DNA from: Actinomycetota bacterium | Lineage (GTDB): Bacteria > Actinomycetota > Actinomycetes > S36-B12 > UBA10799 | Assembly (NCBI GenBank): GCA_020636995.1 | Contig: JACJWU010000008.1 | Coordinates: 26,352 to 90,351 of the forward strand | Reading direction: 5' to 3' | DNA: 64,000 bases | Shown here: in pieces, positions 31,458 to 39,919 of the stretch | Numbering within the stretch: position 1 is the stretch's first letter | Layout: each line of letters opens with the position of its first letter | The notes under the pieces: model-generated | Seen by the model: only the letters and a program-made list of their open reading frames with translations | What the model was told of the DNA's origin: nothing | Databases searched by the model: none | Made by a program: the position numbers and the translations under genes

Positions 31458-32844
31458 TCGGGGGCCACCTCATGCATGGCGTCCAGCACCCCGGACATCA
31501 GGGTGTTGAGCGTCTCGTTCGCCTGTGGGTGTGACCGAAGCCGTACATGGCGCCACTGGCGGCCGGCGTACCCACGTTGTCCATGGCGTACTGCACCGCC
31601 TCTCGCAGGTCGGACAGGAACGCCTCGGCCACACCGGGTCGGGTGTTCGGGCGGGTCACGCAGAAGTGCAGGGCGGCCGGCAGTTGCAGGGCGTTCATGC
31701 GCCAACCGGCCTTCTTCAGCGCGTCGTTGACCAAGTAGATGTCGAGGTCGTCGCGATCGGACATGAAGGCGATGAGGAACTTGGGGTCGCCGATGACCTG
31801 CAGGCCGTCCATCGCCTCGATGCCCTCGCGGATCGTCGTGGCGGTCTGCATGATCCCGCGAGCCGCCTCGAGGTAGCCGGCACGCCCGGTCGTCACCATC
31901 CCGGCCCACGTCGCGGCGATCAGGCCTCCGGAGCGCGAGCCCGCCAGGCCCGGCGAGAGGTAGAGCCCGCCAGGCCAGTCCGGGTAGGTGAAGTACTGGT
32001 GCCGGCGCAGGTCCTTGTTGCGGTAGGACAGTGTGGAGGTTCCTTTGAGGGCATAGCCGTACTTGTGTGTGTCGGCGGAGATCGACGTCACCCCGGGGAC
32101 GCGGAAGTCCCACAGCGGGATGTCGTAGCCGAGTTCTTCTGCCCAGGGCCAGAGCATGCCGCCGAGGCAGCCGTCCACGTGCATCCCGATCCCGTGCTCC
32201 TGGGCCAGCGCGGCGATGTCCTCGATCGGGTCGATCAGTCCATGGGCGTAGTCCCCGGCCGATCCGACCAGAGCGATGGTCTGGTCGTCGATCAGTTCGG
32301 CCATCGCGTCGACGTCAGCGGTGTAGGCGTCGGTCAGCGGGGCGTGGCGGACCTCGATGTCCATCCAGTACGCACCCTTGTCCAGCGCCACGTGCGCCGT
32401 GATGGGCATGACCACGTTGGGCTTTGTGACACCGCGCTCGCGGGCGGCCTCCCGGTAGGTGTAGAGCGCGGTGATCAGGCTTTCGGAACCGCCGCTGGTC
32501 ACCACCCCACAGGCGTTCGCGTCGCCGTGCAACAGGTCGAGGACCATGGCCACGATCTCGCCCTCGAACTTCGTGGCCGACGGGTACATGTCGCGCTGCA
32601 GGACGTTCGCGTGGGAGAACTGGGAGAAGACCTCGCCGAGGTACGCGTAGTGCTCGTGGTCACCGCTGTACAGCGAGCCCGACACCTTTCCCTCATCGCC
32701 GGTCGCGTCCTCGCGCTGGGCCATTGAGGTGATCTCGGCCAGCACGTCGGCGCGATCGCGGGGTTCGTCGGGGATCCGCCGGTAGTTGGTGGTCTCCTTG
32801 CGGTACGGGTAGAAGCCGTCGATGAAGTCGTCGAAGTCGCTCAC
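31454..32844 (-). CDS. PLP-dependent sphingosine-1-phosphate lyase / group II decarboxylase-like enzyme (3' frameshift)
   Basis: Fold-type I PLP enzyme of about 463 residues. MYPSATKFEGEIVAMVLDLL and TSGGSESLITALYTYREA bind the cofactor phosphate region, HVDGCLGGM carries the PLP-ring Asp, and ADTHKYGYALKGTS holds the Schiff-base Lys. The N-terminal and KYGYALKG pattern fit the S1P lyase/Dpl1 subgroup rather than glutamate decarboxylase. One missing C in CCC at about 31527-31529 shifts the last 25 codons; after correction the protein ends in DAMHEVAPE with stop 31454-31456, overlapping the kinase start. Bacterial S1P lyases cleave phosphorylated amino alcohols; the substrate here is not known. 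Start GTG 32844. Confidence 0.78.
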
Positions 32845-32928
32845 GCGTCCGAGGTTAGTCGCAGTGGCCCGGTGTTGCGTCGGCGCGCAGGACTGCCATC
32901 GAGCCGCCTCAGGTGGCAGTCTGGAGGC

Positions 32929-33696
32929 ATGCGCAAGACCTTCCCGATAATCCTGATCCTGCTCGGCGTAGTGATGTTCGGAGTGGGTCTGGCACAGGCC
33001 GTCGGTGGCGTCACGTCCACCATCGGGTCGATCGCCTCCACCACGATGATCAGCAACCCGTTCACCGCCCCGGGATCCACGGAGGTGGAGTTGAGCCCGG
33101 GGACGTACACGGTCTACGAGAACATCGGGTTCGCCGGCTCCAACCCTGGCAACGTGACCGTGGATCCGGAGTCGCTGACCGTGTCCGGGCCCGACGGCGA
33201 GCGGATCAGTACGACATGCATCTCCTGTGGCGCGTCGAGTTCCACTCTGACCCTCGGTTCCACCACCTACATCGGGGTCATCTCCTTCACCGCGCCCGAA
33301 CAGGGTAAGTACACGGTTGCGGCCACTGACGACGGCGGGGCCAACCTCGTCGTGGGGCCGTCCTTCGCCGAGGCCATCGGCGGGATCGTCAATGAAGTCG
33401 GTGGCGCCTTCGGCTGGGTGGGATTGGCGATCCTCGGCGGCTTCCTCGCTGTCGCGGGCATCATCTGGTTGATCGTGGCGGCGGTGACCGGGTCGGGATC
33501 CAAGCCTGCTCCCGTGCCGGGCATCCCGTATTACGACGCTGCGGCCGGCCAAGGTCCAGTTGTGCAGGCCGGGGGCGCCGAAATGCCGGTCGGTGGACCG
33601 ACCCCGGTCGGCTCCTGGTACCCCGACCCGGAGGACCCCAGCCAGTTGCGCTGGTGGGACGGGCGGCAATGGACCGATCAACGCCGGCCGCGCTGA
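32929..33696 (+). CDS. Membrane protein with C-terminal DUF2510 domain
   Basis: Predicted 255-residue protein. An N-terminal helix (TFPIILILLGVVMFGVGLAQAV) anchors an extracytoplasmic beta-rich domain (about 40-150, containing a CISC Cys pair). A second helix (VGLAILGGFLAVAGIIWLIVAAV) leads to a cytoplasmic tail ending in the DUF2510 signature SWYPDPEDPSQLRWWDGRQW. DUF2510 is a short actinobacterial module of unknown function. ATG 32929 follows GGAGG by a few bases. Divergent from the S1P lyase gene. Intact although surrounded by frameshifted genes. Confidence 0.72.
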   Translation: MRKTFPIILILLGVVMFGVGLAQAVGGVTSTIGSIASTTMISNPFTAPGSTEVELSPGTYTVYENIGFAGSNPGNVTVDPESLTVSGPDGERISTTCISCGASSSTLTLGSTTYIGVISFTAPEQGKYTVAATDDGGANLVVGPSFAEAIGGIVNEVGGAFGWVGLAILGGFLAVAGIIWLIVAAVTGSGSKPAPVPGIPYYDAAAGQGPVVQAGGAEMPVGGPTPVGSWYPDPEDPSQLRWWDGRQWTDQRRPR

Positions 33697-33702
33697 TCGG
33701 TG

Positions 33703-33776
33703 TTGGGTGGGGTTCGTGCAGCCAGGTGGGGTTCGTCGGGCGCTGAACCCCATCGGTCTACCTGAACCCCATCGGT
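33703..33776. repeat. Palindromic intergenic element, family C copy 2
   Basis: Contains the 32-bp sequence of 611-642 without change (33725-33756). An outer pair adds TGGGGTTCGTGCAG (33707-33720) and CCTGAACCCCATCGGTC (33761-33777), so the hairpin is nested. It begins about 6 bases after the stop of the DUF2510 gene. Confidence 0.78.
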
Positions 33777-33915
33777 CGCCGCCTCCGTGGACAGCGGTGG
33801 CTCCGGCCCGGGGTTCGTCCGCCACCACGTGCCCAACAACCCCGCCGAACGGCTACTGGTGCCCGAGTGATCACCTCGGGTAGAGTCCGGGAACCGTACC
33901 CCAGGAGGAACCGTA

Positions 33916-34309
33916 ATGAAGAAGATGCTCGGACTCGTCGTGGTCGTGCCGCTGCTGTTCGGCGGTCTCGCCGCCTGCGGTGGCAGCGACAGCGGCAGTT
34001 CCACCACCGAGACCACGGCAGCGGCGACGCCTGCCGAGACCATGGCCGAAACCACCGAACCCACTGCCGAGCAGGGGGACTCCATGTCCGCCGTGGACGC
34101 GTACTGCCAGAAGGTCGATGAGTACGCGGCCGAGGCGAAGAAGTTGATCGAGGACCCGACGTCCGGCAATGCCAGTGACCCTGCAGGCCAAGGCCCAGGA
34201 ACTGCAGGACACCGCGTCGCAGTTGACCCAGGAGCTCATCGACGACCCGTCGAAGGCCGAGCAGGTGCAGGAGTGCACCACCAAGTTGCAGGAAGCGCTG
34301 GCCGGCTGA
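33916..34309 (+). CDS. Small lipoprotein with a 3' frameshift
   Basis: Lipoprotein of about 130 residues after correction. Signal peptide with lipobox LAAC (Cys21), a Thr/Glu-rich low-complexity linker (SSTTETTAAATPAETMAE), then a helical domain with a Cys at each end: VDAYCQKVDEYAAEAKKLI and ELIDDPSKAEQVQECTTKL. The frame changes near 34175 (one extra base in GACCCTGCAG). Uncorrected, it reads on to 34338 with low-quality sequence. Function unknown; no family recognised. Ribosome site AGGAGG precedes ATG 33916. An imperfect terminator follows. Confidence 0.6.
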
Positions 34310-34321
34310 ATCAGACGCAGA

Positions 34322-34353
34322 GGAGGGGATCCGGGTGACCGGGTCCCTCCTTT
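34322..34353 (+). terminator. Probable intrinsic terminator after the small lipoprotein gene
   Basis: GGAGGGGATCCGG and CCGGGTCCCTCC pair around GTGA with one bulge, followed by TTT. Located 12 bp after the corrected stop codon of the lipoprotein gene. Confidence 0.55.
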
Positions 34354-34369
34354 CGCGTGCGAGGGGACT

Positions 34370-34540
34370 GGCCGGCGATTGTCGCGAAGTTGGCGGCCCG
34401 TCCACCCCGATTGTCACGAAGGTGCTGGGTCCGACGGCCTGAAACCCCTCACCTTCGTGACAAAGAGGTTCCGGACCGTCGCAACTTCGTCACAATGGCC
34501 GGCGGTCCGGACCGTCGCAAACTTCGTCACAATGGCCGGC
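34370..34540. repeat. Palindromic intergenic element, family E copy 2
   Basis: Inner perfect 14-bp arms TTGTCACGAAGGTG (34411-34424) and CACCTTCGTGACAA (34450-34463). Outer arms 34370-34403 and 34472-34503 pair imperfectly and share the TTGTGACGAAGTTGCG handle. The right outer arm is then duplicated directly (about 34468-34503 and 34504-34540, one-base difference). Same handle family as 392-508. The remaining gap 34541-34622 shows nothing recognisable. Confidence 0.75.
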
Positions 34541-34622
34541 GTGGGCCGGCCCGTCACGACGCGGGCCGTGAGACGACCCGTGAGCCGGGCCGAGCGCATT
34601 TCCCGAGGGGGGGCCGCATTTA

Positions 34623-34639
34623 TTACTTGCCAGTAACAT
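34623..34639 (+). promoter_or_regulatory. Palindromic operator candidate and -10 box before fadA
   Basis: TTACTTGCCAGTAA (34623-34636) is an inverted repeat TTACT/AGTAA, the size and AT-rich arm style of TetR-family fatty-acid regulator sites. TAACAT (34634-34639) overlaps it and can serve as the -10 box. It lies 50-65 bp upstream of the thiolase start. The regulator is not encoded in the window. Confidence 0.45.
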
Positions 34640-34688
34640 AGGCGGCACCGCGCTCCGTTCGTAGAGCGCACACGCCACGGAGGCTCAG

Positions 34689-35896
34689 TTGAGCGAAGCG
34701 TTTATCTATGAGGCGATCCGCACGCCGCGCGGACGAGGAAAGGCCAACGGATCCTTGCACGGGGTCAAGCCGGTCACCTTGGTCACCGGGCTGATCGACG
34801 AACTGCGCACCCGCCACCCGGGGATGGACCCCAACGCCATCGACGATCTTGTGCTCGGATGTGTGACTCCGTGGGGACCAGGGGGCGGACATCGCCAAGA
34901 CGGCCGCGATTTTCGCCGGCCTGCCGGACACCGTGGCCGGCACCCAGATCAACCGCTTCTGCGCCTCGGCCCTCGAGGCCGTCAACATGGCCGCGCAGAA
35001 GGTCCGCGCCGGCTGGGACCAGTTGGTCATCGCCGGTGGTGTGGAGTGCATGAGCCGCGTCCCGATGGGTTCCGACGGCGGCGCGTGGGCCATGGACCCG
35101 GAGACCGCGTACGACACCTACTTCGTGCCGCAGGGCATCAGCGCCGACCTCATCGCGACCACCGAAGGCTTCACCCGCGAGGACGTGGACGCCTACGCCG
35201 TGCAGTCGCAGCAGCGGTCTGCCGCGGCCTGGAGTGCGGGCAACTTCGCCAAGTCCGTGGTTCCGGTCAAGGACCGCAACGGCGTGACCCTGCTCGACCA
35301 CGACGAGCACATGCGCCCGACACCACCATGGAGTCGCTGGCCTCCCTCAAGCCCTCCTTCGCCGGGATCGGCGAGATGGGCGGGTTCGACGCGGTGGCTC
35401 TGCAGAAGTTCCACTGGGTCGAGAAGATCGACCACGTCCACACCCCGGGCAACTCGTCCGGGATCGTCGACGGTGCGGCCCTGGTCGTCGTCGGTAGTGA
35501 GCAGGTCGGCAAGGACTTCGGCATGGTTCCGCGCGCTCGCGTGGTCGCCACGGCCGTCTCCGGCGCCGATCCGACGATCATGCTGACCGGACCGACTCCG
35601 GCCACCGAGAAGGCTTTGCGGCTTGCCGGTCTGACCAAGGACGACATCGATGTGTGGAGCTGAACGAGGCTTTCGCGGCGGTCGTGCTGAAGTGGGTCAA
35701 GGACTTCGACCTGCCCATGGAGAAGGTCAACATCAACGGCGGCGCGATCGCCATGGGCCACCTGCTGGGAGCCACCGGCGCCATGATCCTGGGCACCGTG
35801 GTCGATGAACTCGAACGCTCCGGCGGACGGTACGGCCTGGTCACCCTGTGCATCGGTGGCGGCATGGGCCTCGCGACGATCATCGAGCGGGTGTGA
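34689..35896 (+). pseudogene. fadA: Acetyl-CoA C-acyltransferase (thiolase), three apparent single-gene frameshifts
   Basis: Beta-oxidation thiolase of about 403 residues when frames are joined. It shows VTLVTGLIDELRTRHPGMD, the nucleophile Cys in NRFCASALEAVNMAAQ, NINGGAIAMGHLLGATGA (catalytic His) and the second Cys in LVTLCIGGGMGLA. Breaks: near 34869-34875 (two G missing in the CCGTGGGGAC run), 35319 (one G missing) and 35656-35657 (TGGAG for TGGGAG). Each repair restores the expected family residues (GDQGADIA, MRPDTTMES, DVWELNEAFA). TTG 34689 has GGAGG five bases upstream. Followed four bases later by fadB, the classical pair. Confidence 0.82.
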
Positions 35897-35899
35897 GGA

Positions 35900-38056
35900 A
35901 TGACGAACATGATTGCGTGGGACAAGGACGCGGACGGAATCGTCACGCTGACCATGGACGACCCCGACCAGGGCGCCAACACGATGAACGAGACGTTCCA
36001 GAACTCGTTTCAAGCCACAGTCGAGCGGCTCGTGGCTGAGAAGGATGACATCACCGGTGTCGTCCTGACCTCGGGGAAGAAGACCTTCTTCGCGGGCGGG
36101 ACCTCACCCTGCTGAGCAAAGCCACGCCGGCGGACGCCGAGGAACTCACGGCGCAGTTGCAGAAGTTCAAGGGCCTGACCCGGCAGCTCGAGACGCTGGG
36201 CAAGCCCGTTGTGGCCGCCATCAACGGCGCCGCCCTCGGCGGCGGTCTGGAGATCGCGCTGTCCTGTCACCACCGTGTGGCCCTCGACGTCAAGGGCAGC
36301 GAGATCGGTCTGCCTGAGGTGTCGCTGGGTCTGCTGCCCGGCGGCGGCGGCGTGGCGCGCACGGTGCGGATGTTCGGACCGCAGAAGGCCCTGATGGAGA
36401 TCCTGCTGCAGGGTCAGCGGCGCAAGCCCGCGGCGGCGCTCGAAGTCGGGCTCGTCGACGAACTGGTCTCCGACCCGGCCGAGTTGATCCCCGCGGCCAA
36501 GGCGTGGATCACAGCCAACCCGGACGCCGCCCAGCCGTGGGACGCCAAGGGCTACAAGATCCCCGGCGGCACCCCGTCGAACCCCAGGAGTTCGCCGCGA
36601 TGCTGCCCGCGTTCCCGGCGAACCTGCGCAAGCAGATCAAGGGTGCGCCGATGCCGGGGCCCGAGGCGATCATGGCCGCGGCCGTCGAGGGTTCCCAGGT
36701 GGACATCAACAATGCGCTGCTGATCGAGACCCAGTACTTCGTCAGCCTCGCGACCGGCCAGGTCAGCAAGAACATGATCAAGGCCTTCTTCTTCGACCTG
36801 CAGGGCATCATGAAGGGCGGGAGCCGTCCAGCGGGCTTCGAACCGTACCGCGCGCAGAAGATCGTGGTCCTCGGCGCGGGCATGATGGGCGCCGGCATCG
36901 CCTACGTCTCAGCGCGTTCCGGCATGGAGGTCATCCTCAAGGACGTGTCGCTGGAGTCGGCGCAGAAGGGCAAGGCGTACAGCGAGAAGTTGCTCTCGAA
37001 AGCGGTGTCCCGCGGCAAGATGACCCAGGAGGCCGCCGACGAGGTGCTCGGTCGGATCACCGCCACGGACAACCCGGCGGACGCCAAGGGAGCCGACCTG
37101 CTCATCGAGGCGGTCTTCGAGGACCCCGCGCTGAAGCACAAGGTGTACGCGGAGATCGAGCCGTTCATGGCTGAGGGCTCGCTGCTCGCGTCGAACACCT
37201 CGACCCTGCCGATCACGGGTCTGGCTGAGGGATCAGCCGCCCGGCGGACTTCATCGGGATGCACTTCTTCTCCCCGGTGGACAAGATGCCGCTGCTGGAG
37301 ATCGTGGTGGGGGAGCAGACCTCCGACGCCGCCATCGCCAAGGCCGTGGACGTGGCCCTGCAGATCAAGAAGACCCCGATCGTCGTCAATGACAGCCGGG
37401 GCTTCTTCACCAGCCGGGTCATCGGCACGTTCATGGGTGAGGCTGCGGCGATGCTCGGCGAGGGCATCCCCGCGCCCAGCATCGAGCAGGCCGCACTGCA
37501 GGCGGGGTACCCGACCGGTCCGCTGGCGCTGTTCGACGAGGTCAGCCTGACGCTGGCACGCCGGATCCGGGAGGCATCGCGGGAGGCGGCGGCCGCGGAG
37601 GGCTGGGACTTCCCGGAGCACCCGTCCTATCCGGTGATCGACAAGATGGTCGTCGAGTTCGACCGCGGCGGTCGTGCTGCCGGCGCGGGCTTCTACGACT
37701 ACACCGACGGCAAGCGGGTCGGGCTGTGGTCCGGACTGGGCGAGACGTGGCAGAACGTCGACCCGCAGGACGTCGACCTGACCGAGTTGCAGGAGCGGAT
37801 GCTGTTCGTCGAGGCGATCGATTCGGTGCGCTGTTTCGACGAGGGCGTTCTGCGCAACGTGCCCGACGCCAACATCGGCTCCATCTTCGGCATCGGATTC
37901 CCGCCCTGGACCGGTGGGGTGCTGCAGTACATCAACGGATACGGGCTCGCGGAGTTCGTCGCCCGTGCACGTGAACTCGCAGCCGCCTTCGGGCCGCGCT
38001 TCGATCCGCCTGCGTCGCTGGTGGCGCGCGCGGAGAGCGGCGAACAGTACGTCTGA
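35900..38056 (+). pseudogene. fadB: Fatty-acid oxidation multifunctional enzyme (enoyl-CoA hydratase / 3-hydroxyacyl-CoA dehydrogenase), three apparent frameshifts
   Basis: About 720 residues after repair. The hydratase half has NGAALGGGLEIALSCHHR and GLPEVSLGLLPGGGG (active-site Glu). The dehydrogenase half has VVLGAGMMGAGIAYVSARSG (NAD), FFSPVDKMPLLEIV (catalytic His region), VNDSRGFFTSRV and the C-terminal domain FGIGFPPWTGG. Breaks lie at GGG 36098-36100, CCCC 36582-36585 and GGG 37229-37231; adding one base to each run restores AGGDLTLLS, SNPQEFAAM and EGISRPADFIGMHF. No premature stop exists other than through these shifts. Forms a beta-oxidation operon with the thiolase. Confidence 0.82.
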
Positions 38057-38062
38057 ACCGCA

Positions 38063-38096
38063 CGAAGGGGCCGGGCCGGTGGGTTCGGCCCCTTCG
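38063..38096 (+). terminator. Hairpin after fadB
   Basis: Perfect 11-bp arms CGAAGGGGCCG (38063-38073) and CGGCCCCTTCG (38086-38096), starting 6 bp after the fadB stop, without a T tract. Probable terminator of fadAB. Confidence 0.55.
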
Positions 38097-38122
38097 GCCT
38101 GTCCAGCCACTAGGGTGCGGGC

Positions 38123-38779
38123 ATGGCCTCGGTCTGGACCCGCACGGTCTACCCGCGTGAGGACGGTGTCGCGTTCGATCGCGTCGTGTTCTTCTCCGAC
38201 GCGGTGTTCGCGATCGCCCTGACCCTGGCCGCGGTGGAGATCGGTCTGCCGGAGGTGCAGGACACGACCTCGGTCTCCGCGCTGTGGGAGGCGGTGCAGG
38301 ACAAGGTGCCGGCGCTGATCGGCTTCCTGGTCGCCTTCATCTGGGTCGCGATCTATTGGCGCGCGAACCACCGCTTCGTCATGACGCTGCGTGCGATGGA
38401 CGCCCGCTACGTCCTGGCCACGATCGTGTACCTCGCGCTGATCGCGTTGCTGCCCGTCCCGGCGCAGATGCTCGGTGAGTACTGGGGCAATCCGCTGGCC
38501 GTCGCCTTGTTCGCGGTGTACGCCAGCGCCGTCAGCGGGATGGAGGTCGTGCTGATCCTCGTGGCGCTGCGCGGGGACCTCTTCATCGCGCCGCCGAGTC
38601 GCGACTTCGCCAGGCAGTTGGTGTTCGGGTCGCTGTCGCCGACGGTCGTGTTCCTGAGCTCGATCCCGCTGGCTTTCCTTTCCACGACCTGGGCGCTGCT
38701 CTGGTGGTTGGTGGGGTCTGTGCTGGCCGGCCACCTGTTGGGTCGCATGAAAGGGCAGCCGCCGGAGGACCCCGCCTGA
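38123..38779 (+). CDS. TMEM175-family (DUF1211) potassium channel-like membrane protein
   Basis: Six-helix membrane protein of 218 residues. Helix 1 carries the family hallmark R-x3-FSD: RVVFFSDAVFAIALTLAAVEI at residues about 21-41. Helix 2-3 carry IGFLVAFIWVAIYWRANHRF. Bacterial DUF1211 proteins are homotetrameric K+ channels related to lysosomal TMEM175; the hydrophobic helix 1 residues line the pore in solved structures. Channel function here is inferred from the family. ATG 38123 preceded by TAGGGT at 38111-38116, so the transcript could have a very short leader. A family B palindrome follows. Confidence 0.8.
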   Translation: MASVWTRTVYPREDGVAFDRVVFFSDAVFAIALTLAAVEIGLPEVQDTTSVSALWEAVQDKVPALIGFLVAFIWVAIYWRANHRFVMTLRAMDARYVLATIVYLALIALLPVPAQMLGEYWGNPLAVALFAVYASAVSGMEVVLILVALRGDLFIAPPSRDFARQLVFGSLSPTVVFLSSIPLAFLSTTWALLWWLVGSVLAGHLLGRMKGQPPEDPA

Positions 38780-38796
38780 ACCCGGGCCGCGCCGCA

Positions 38797-38875
38797 GATC
38801 CGTGAGCAGTTCGGAAATCCGGTAGCGCTTCGACACACCCGGAGTGCTCCCGGATTTGCGGAGTACTCCCGGATC
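38797..38875. repeat. Palindromic intergenic element, family B copy 2
   Basis: 36-bp arms (38797-38832, 38840-38875) around a 7-nt loop, pairing at most positions. Each arm holds two 18-bp units starting GATCCGTGAGC or AATCCGGTAGC. It begins 18 bp after the channel gene and ends 64 bp before the DUF559 gene. Its right arm matches 31 of 34 bases of the right arm of copy 3 on the other side of that gene. Confidence 0.82.
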
Positions 38876-38938
38876 CACTTATCCACAGGAATCGCAGGAC
38901 AGCAGCCACGTCCCGCTCCGCGAGGCAGGCTTGTCGTT

Positions 38939-39778
38939 GTGCTCACGTCGGAGGTTTCAGGTGACTCGTCGAGGCCGGCTCGCGCCGCGCGGAAGGGGTC
39001 GGTACGTGTGCGTCGTGGGCTCTATGTGGAGTCGGTCACCGACGAGTGGGAGCGGTACCGGCTTCAGGGCCGCGCCGTTCTCGGTGCGTTGGCGCCCACG
39101 GCCTTCCTCACTGGGCCCACTGCGGCGGTGATGCGGGATCTGCCCATGGTCGGGGACCCTCCGGAGACGGTGTTCGTTCGCGGTGTTCCCAGGGGCCGCT
39201 ACGGCAAGGACGTCAAAGTGGTCAGTGGCGCAAACGCCGCTGGTGAAACGTATGAGGGGATGCGCGTGGCGTCGATGGCGTGGACAGTGGCCGATTGTGC
39301 GCGCGTGATGTCGCGCCGCGATGCGCTGATCGTGGCCGATGCCGCCCTGCGGACGTCGGGGTGCCGGGCCCAGGAGATCGAGACGGTGGCCGCGCACCTC
39401 GCCGGCTGCACGGGTGTGGACGGCGTCCGGTGGGTGGCTGCCAACTGTGACCCGGGTGCGGAGTCCCCGGGTGAGTCCTGGCTGCGAATGGTGGTGACCG
39501 ATCTGGGGTATGAGGTGCAGAGTCAGGTCGTGGTGGGGAACTCACGGGTGGATCTGCTGATCAGGGGAACCCGGGTCGTCCTTGAATTCGATGGCGCCGT
39601 GAAGGACCAGCCCGACTCGTGGCAAGGGGCGCAATCGGTGCTCAACGAGAAGCGGCGTCAAGCCGAACTCGAGGCCGCGGGCTACATCGTGCTGAGAGTC
39701 ATCTGGGACCAACTGTCGGATCCGGCACGCCTGGATCGGCGGATCCGAGCCGCGTTGGGGGCCGGGGCTCATCCGTGA
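38939..39778 (+). CDS. DUF559-type nuclease-like protein with AbiEi-like N-terminus
   Basis: Protein of 279 residues. The N-terminal part (RVRRGLYVESVTDEWERYR, then FLTGPTAAVMRDLP) resembles the winged-helix/cupin-like front of type IV toxin-antitoxin AbiEi-like proteins. The C-terminal part (about 195-270) has the DUF559 nuclease pattern: VVVGNSRVDLLIRGTRVVLE, FDGAVK, then NEKRRQAELEAAGYIVLRV, i.e. a PD-(D/E)xK-like D...ExD...K core. Such proteins are numerous and unexplained in Actinobacteria. The gene is bracketed by family B palindromes; its TGA stop (39776-39778) is part of the first unit of copy 3. Start GTG 38939. Confidence 0.72.
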   Translation: MLTSEVSGDSSRPARAARKGSVRVRRGLYVESVTDEWERYRLQGRAVLGALAPTAFLTGPTAAVMRDLPMVGDPPETVFVRGVPRGRYGKDVKVVSGANAAGETYEGMRVASMAWTVADCARVMSRRDALIVADAALRTSGCRAQEIETVAAHLAGCTGVDGVRWVAANCDPGAESPGESWLRMVVTDLGYEVQSQVVVGNSRVDLLIRGTRVVLEFDGAVKDQPDSWQGAQSVLNEKRRQAELEAAGYIVLRVIWDQLSDPARLDRRIRAALGAGAHP

Positions 39779-39847
39779 GCGGTTCGGACATCTGTTAGCG
39801 GTTCGGCGCTGGTGGAGTGCTCCCGGATTTGCAGAGTGCTCACGGAT
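39771..39847. repeat. Palindromic intergenic element, family B copy 3
   Basis: Left arm 39771-39806 (two units, ATCCGTGAGC at 39771 and ATCTGTTAGC at 39790, each followed by GGTTCGG) and right arm about 39814-39847. The left end supplies the stop codon of the DUF559 gene. Same orientation as copy 2. hemL starts 72 bp downstream. Confidence 0.82.
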
Positions 39848-39919
39848 GCGGATGGCCACCCCGGAAGGGCCAGGGAGGCAGCGCGAGCCCGCTCGCCCGG
39901 CCCATGCGACGATCGGACC

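Noticed and set aside
34689..38056. Programmed ribosomal frameshifting in fadA/fadB
   Set aside because: Too many sites, no slippery heptamer plus structure, and each is repaired by adding one or two G or C bases; sequencing or assembly error is far simpler.
38879..38887. Perfect DnaA box TTATCCACA
   Set aside because: Single copy with no cluster, AT-rich unwinding region or dnaA/dnaN genes; one chance match in 64 kb is expected.
38797..39847. The two family B repeats read as the direct repeats of an insertion sequence or as a CRISPR array
   Set aside because: There are only two copies 1 kb apart with a gene between them, no transposase, no regular spacers and no cas genes; a repeat-flanked nuclease gene is the better description.
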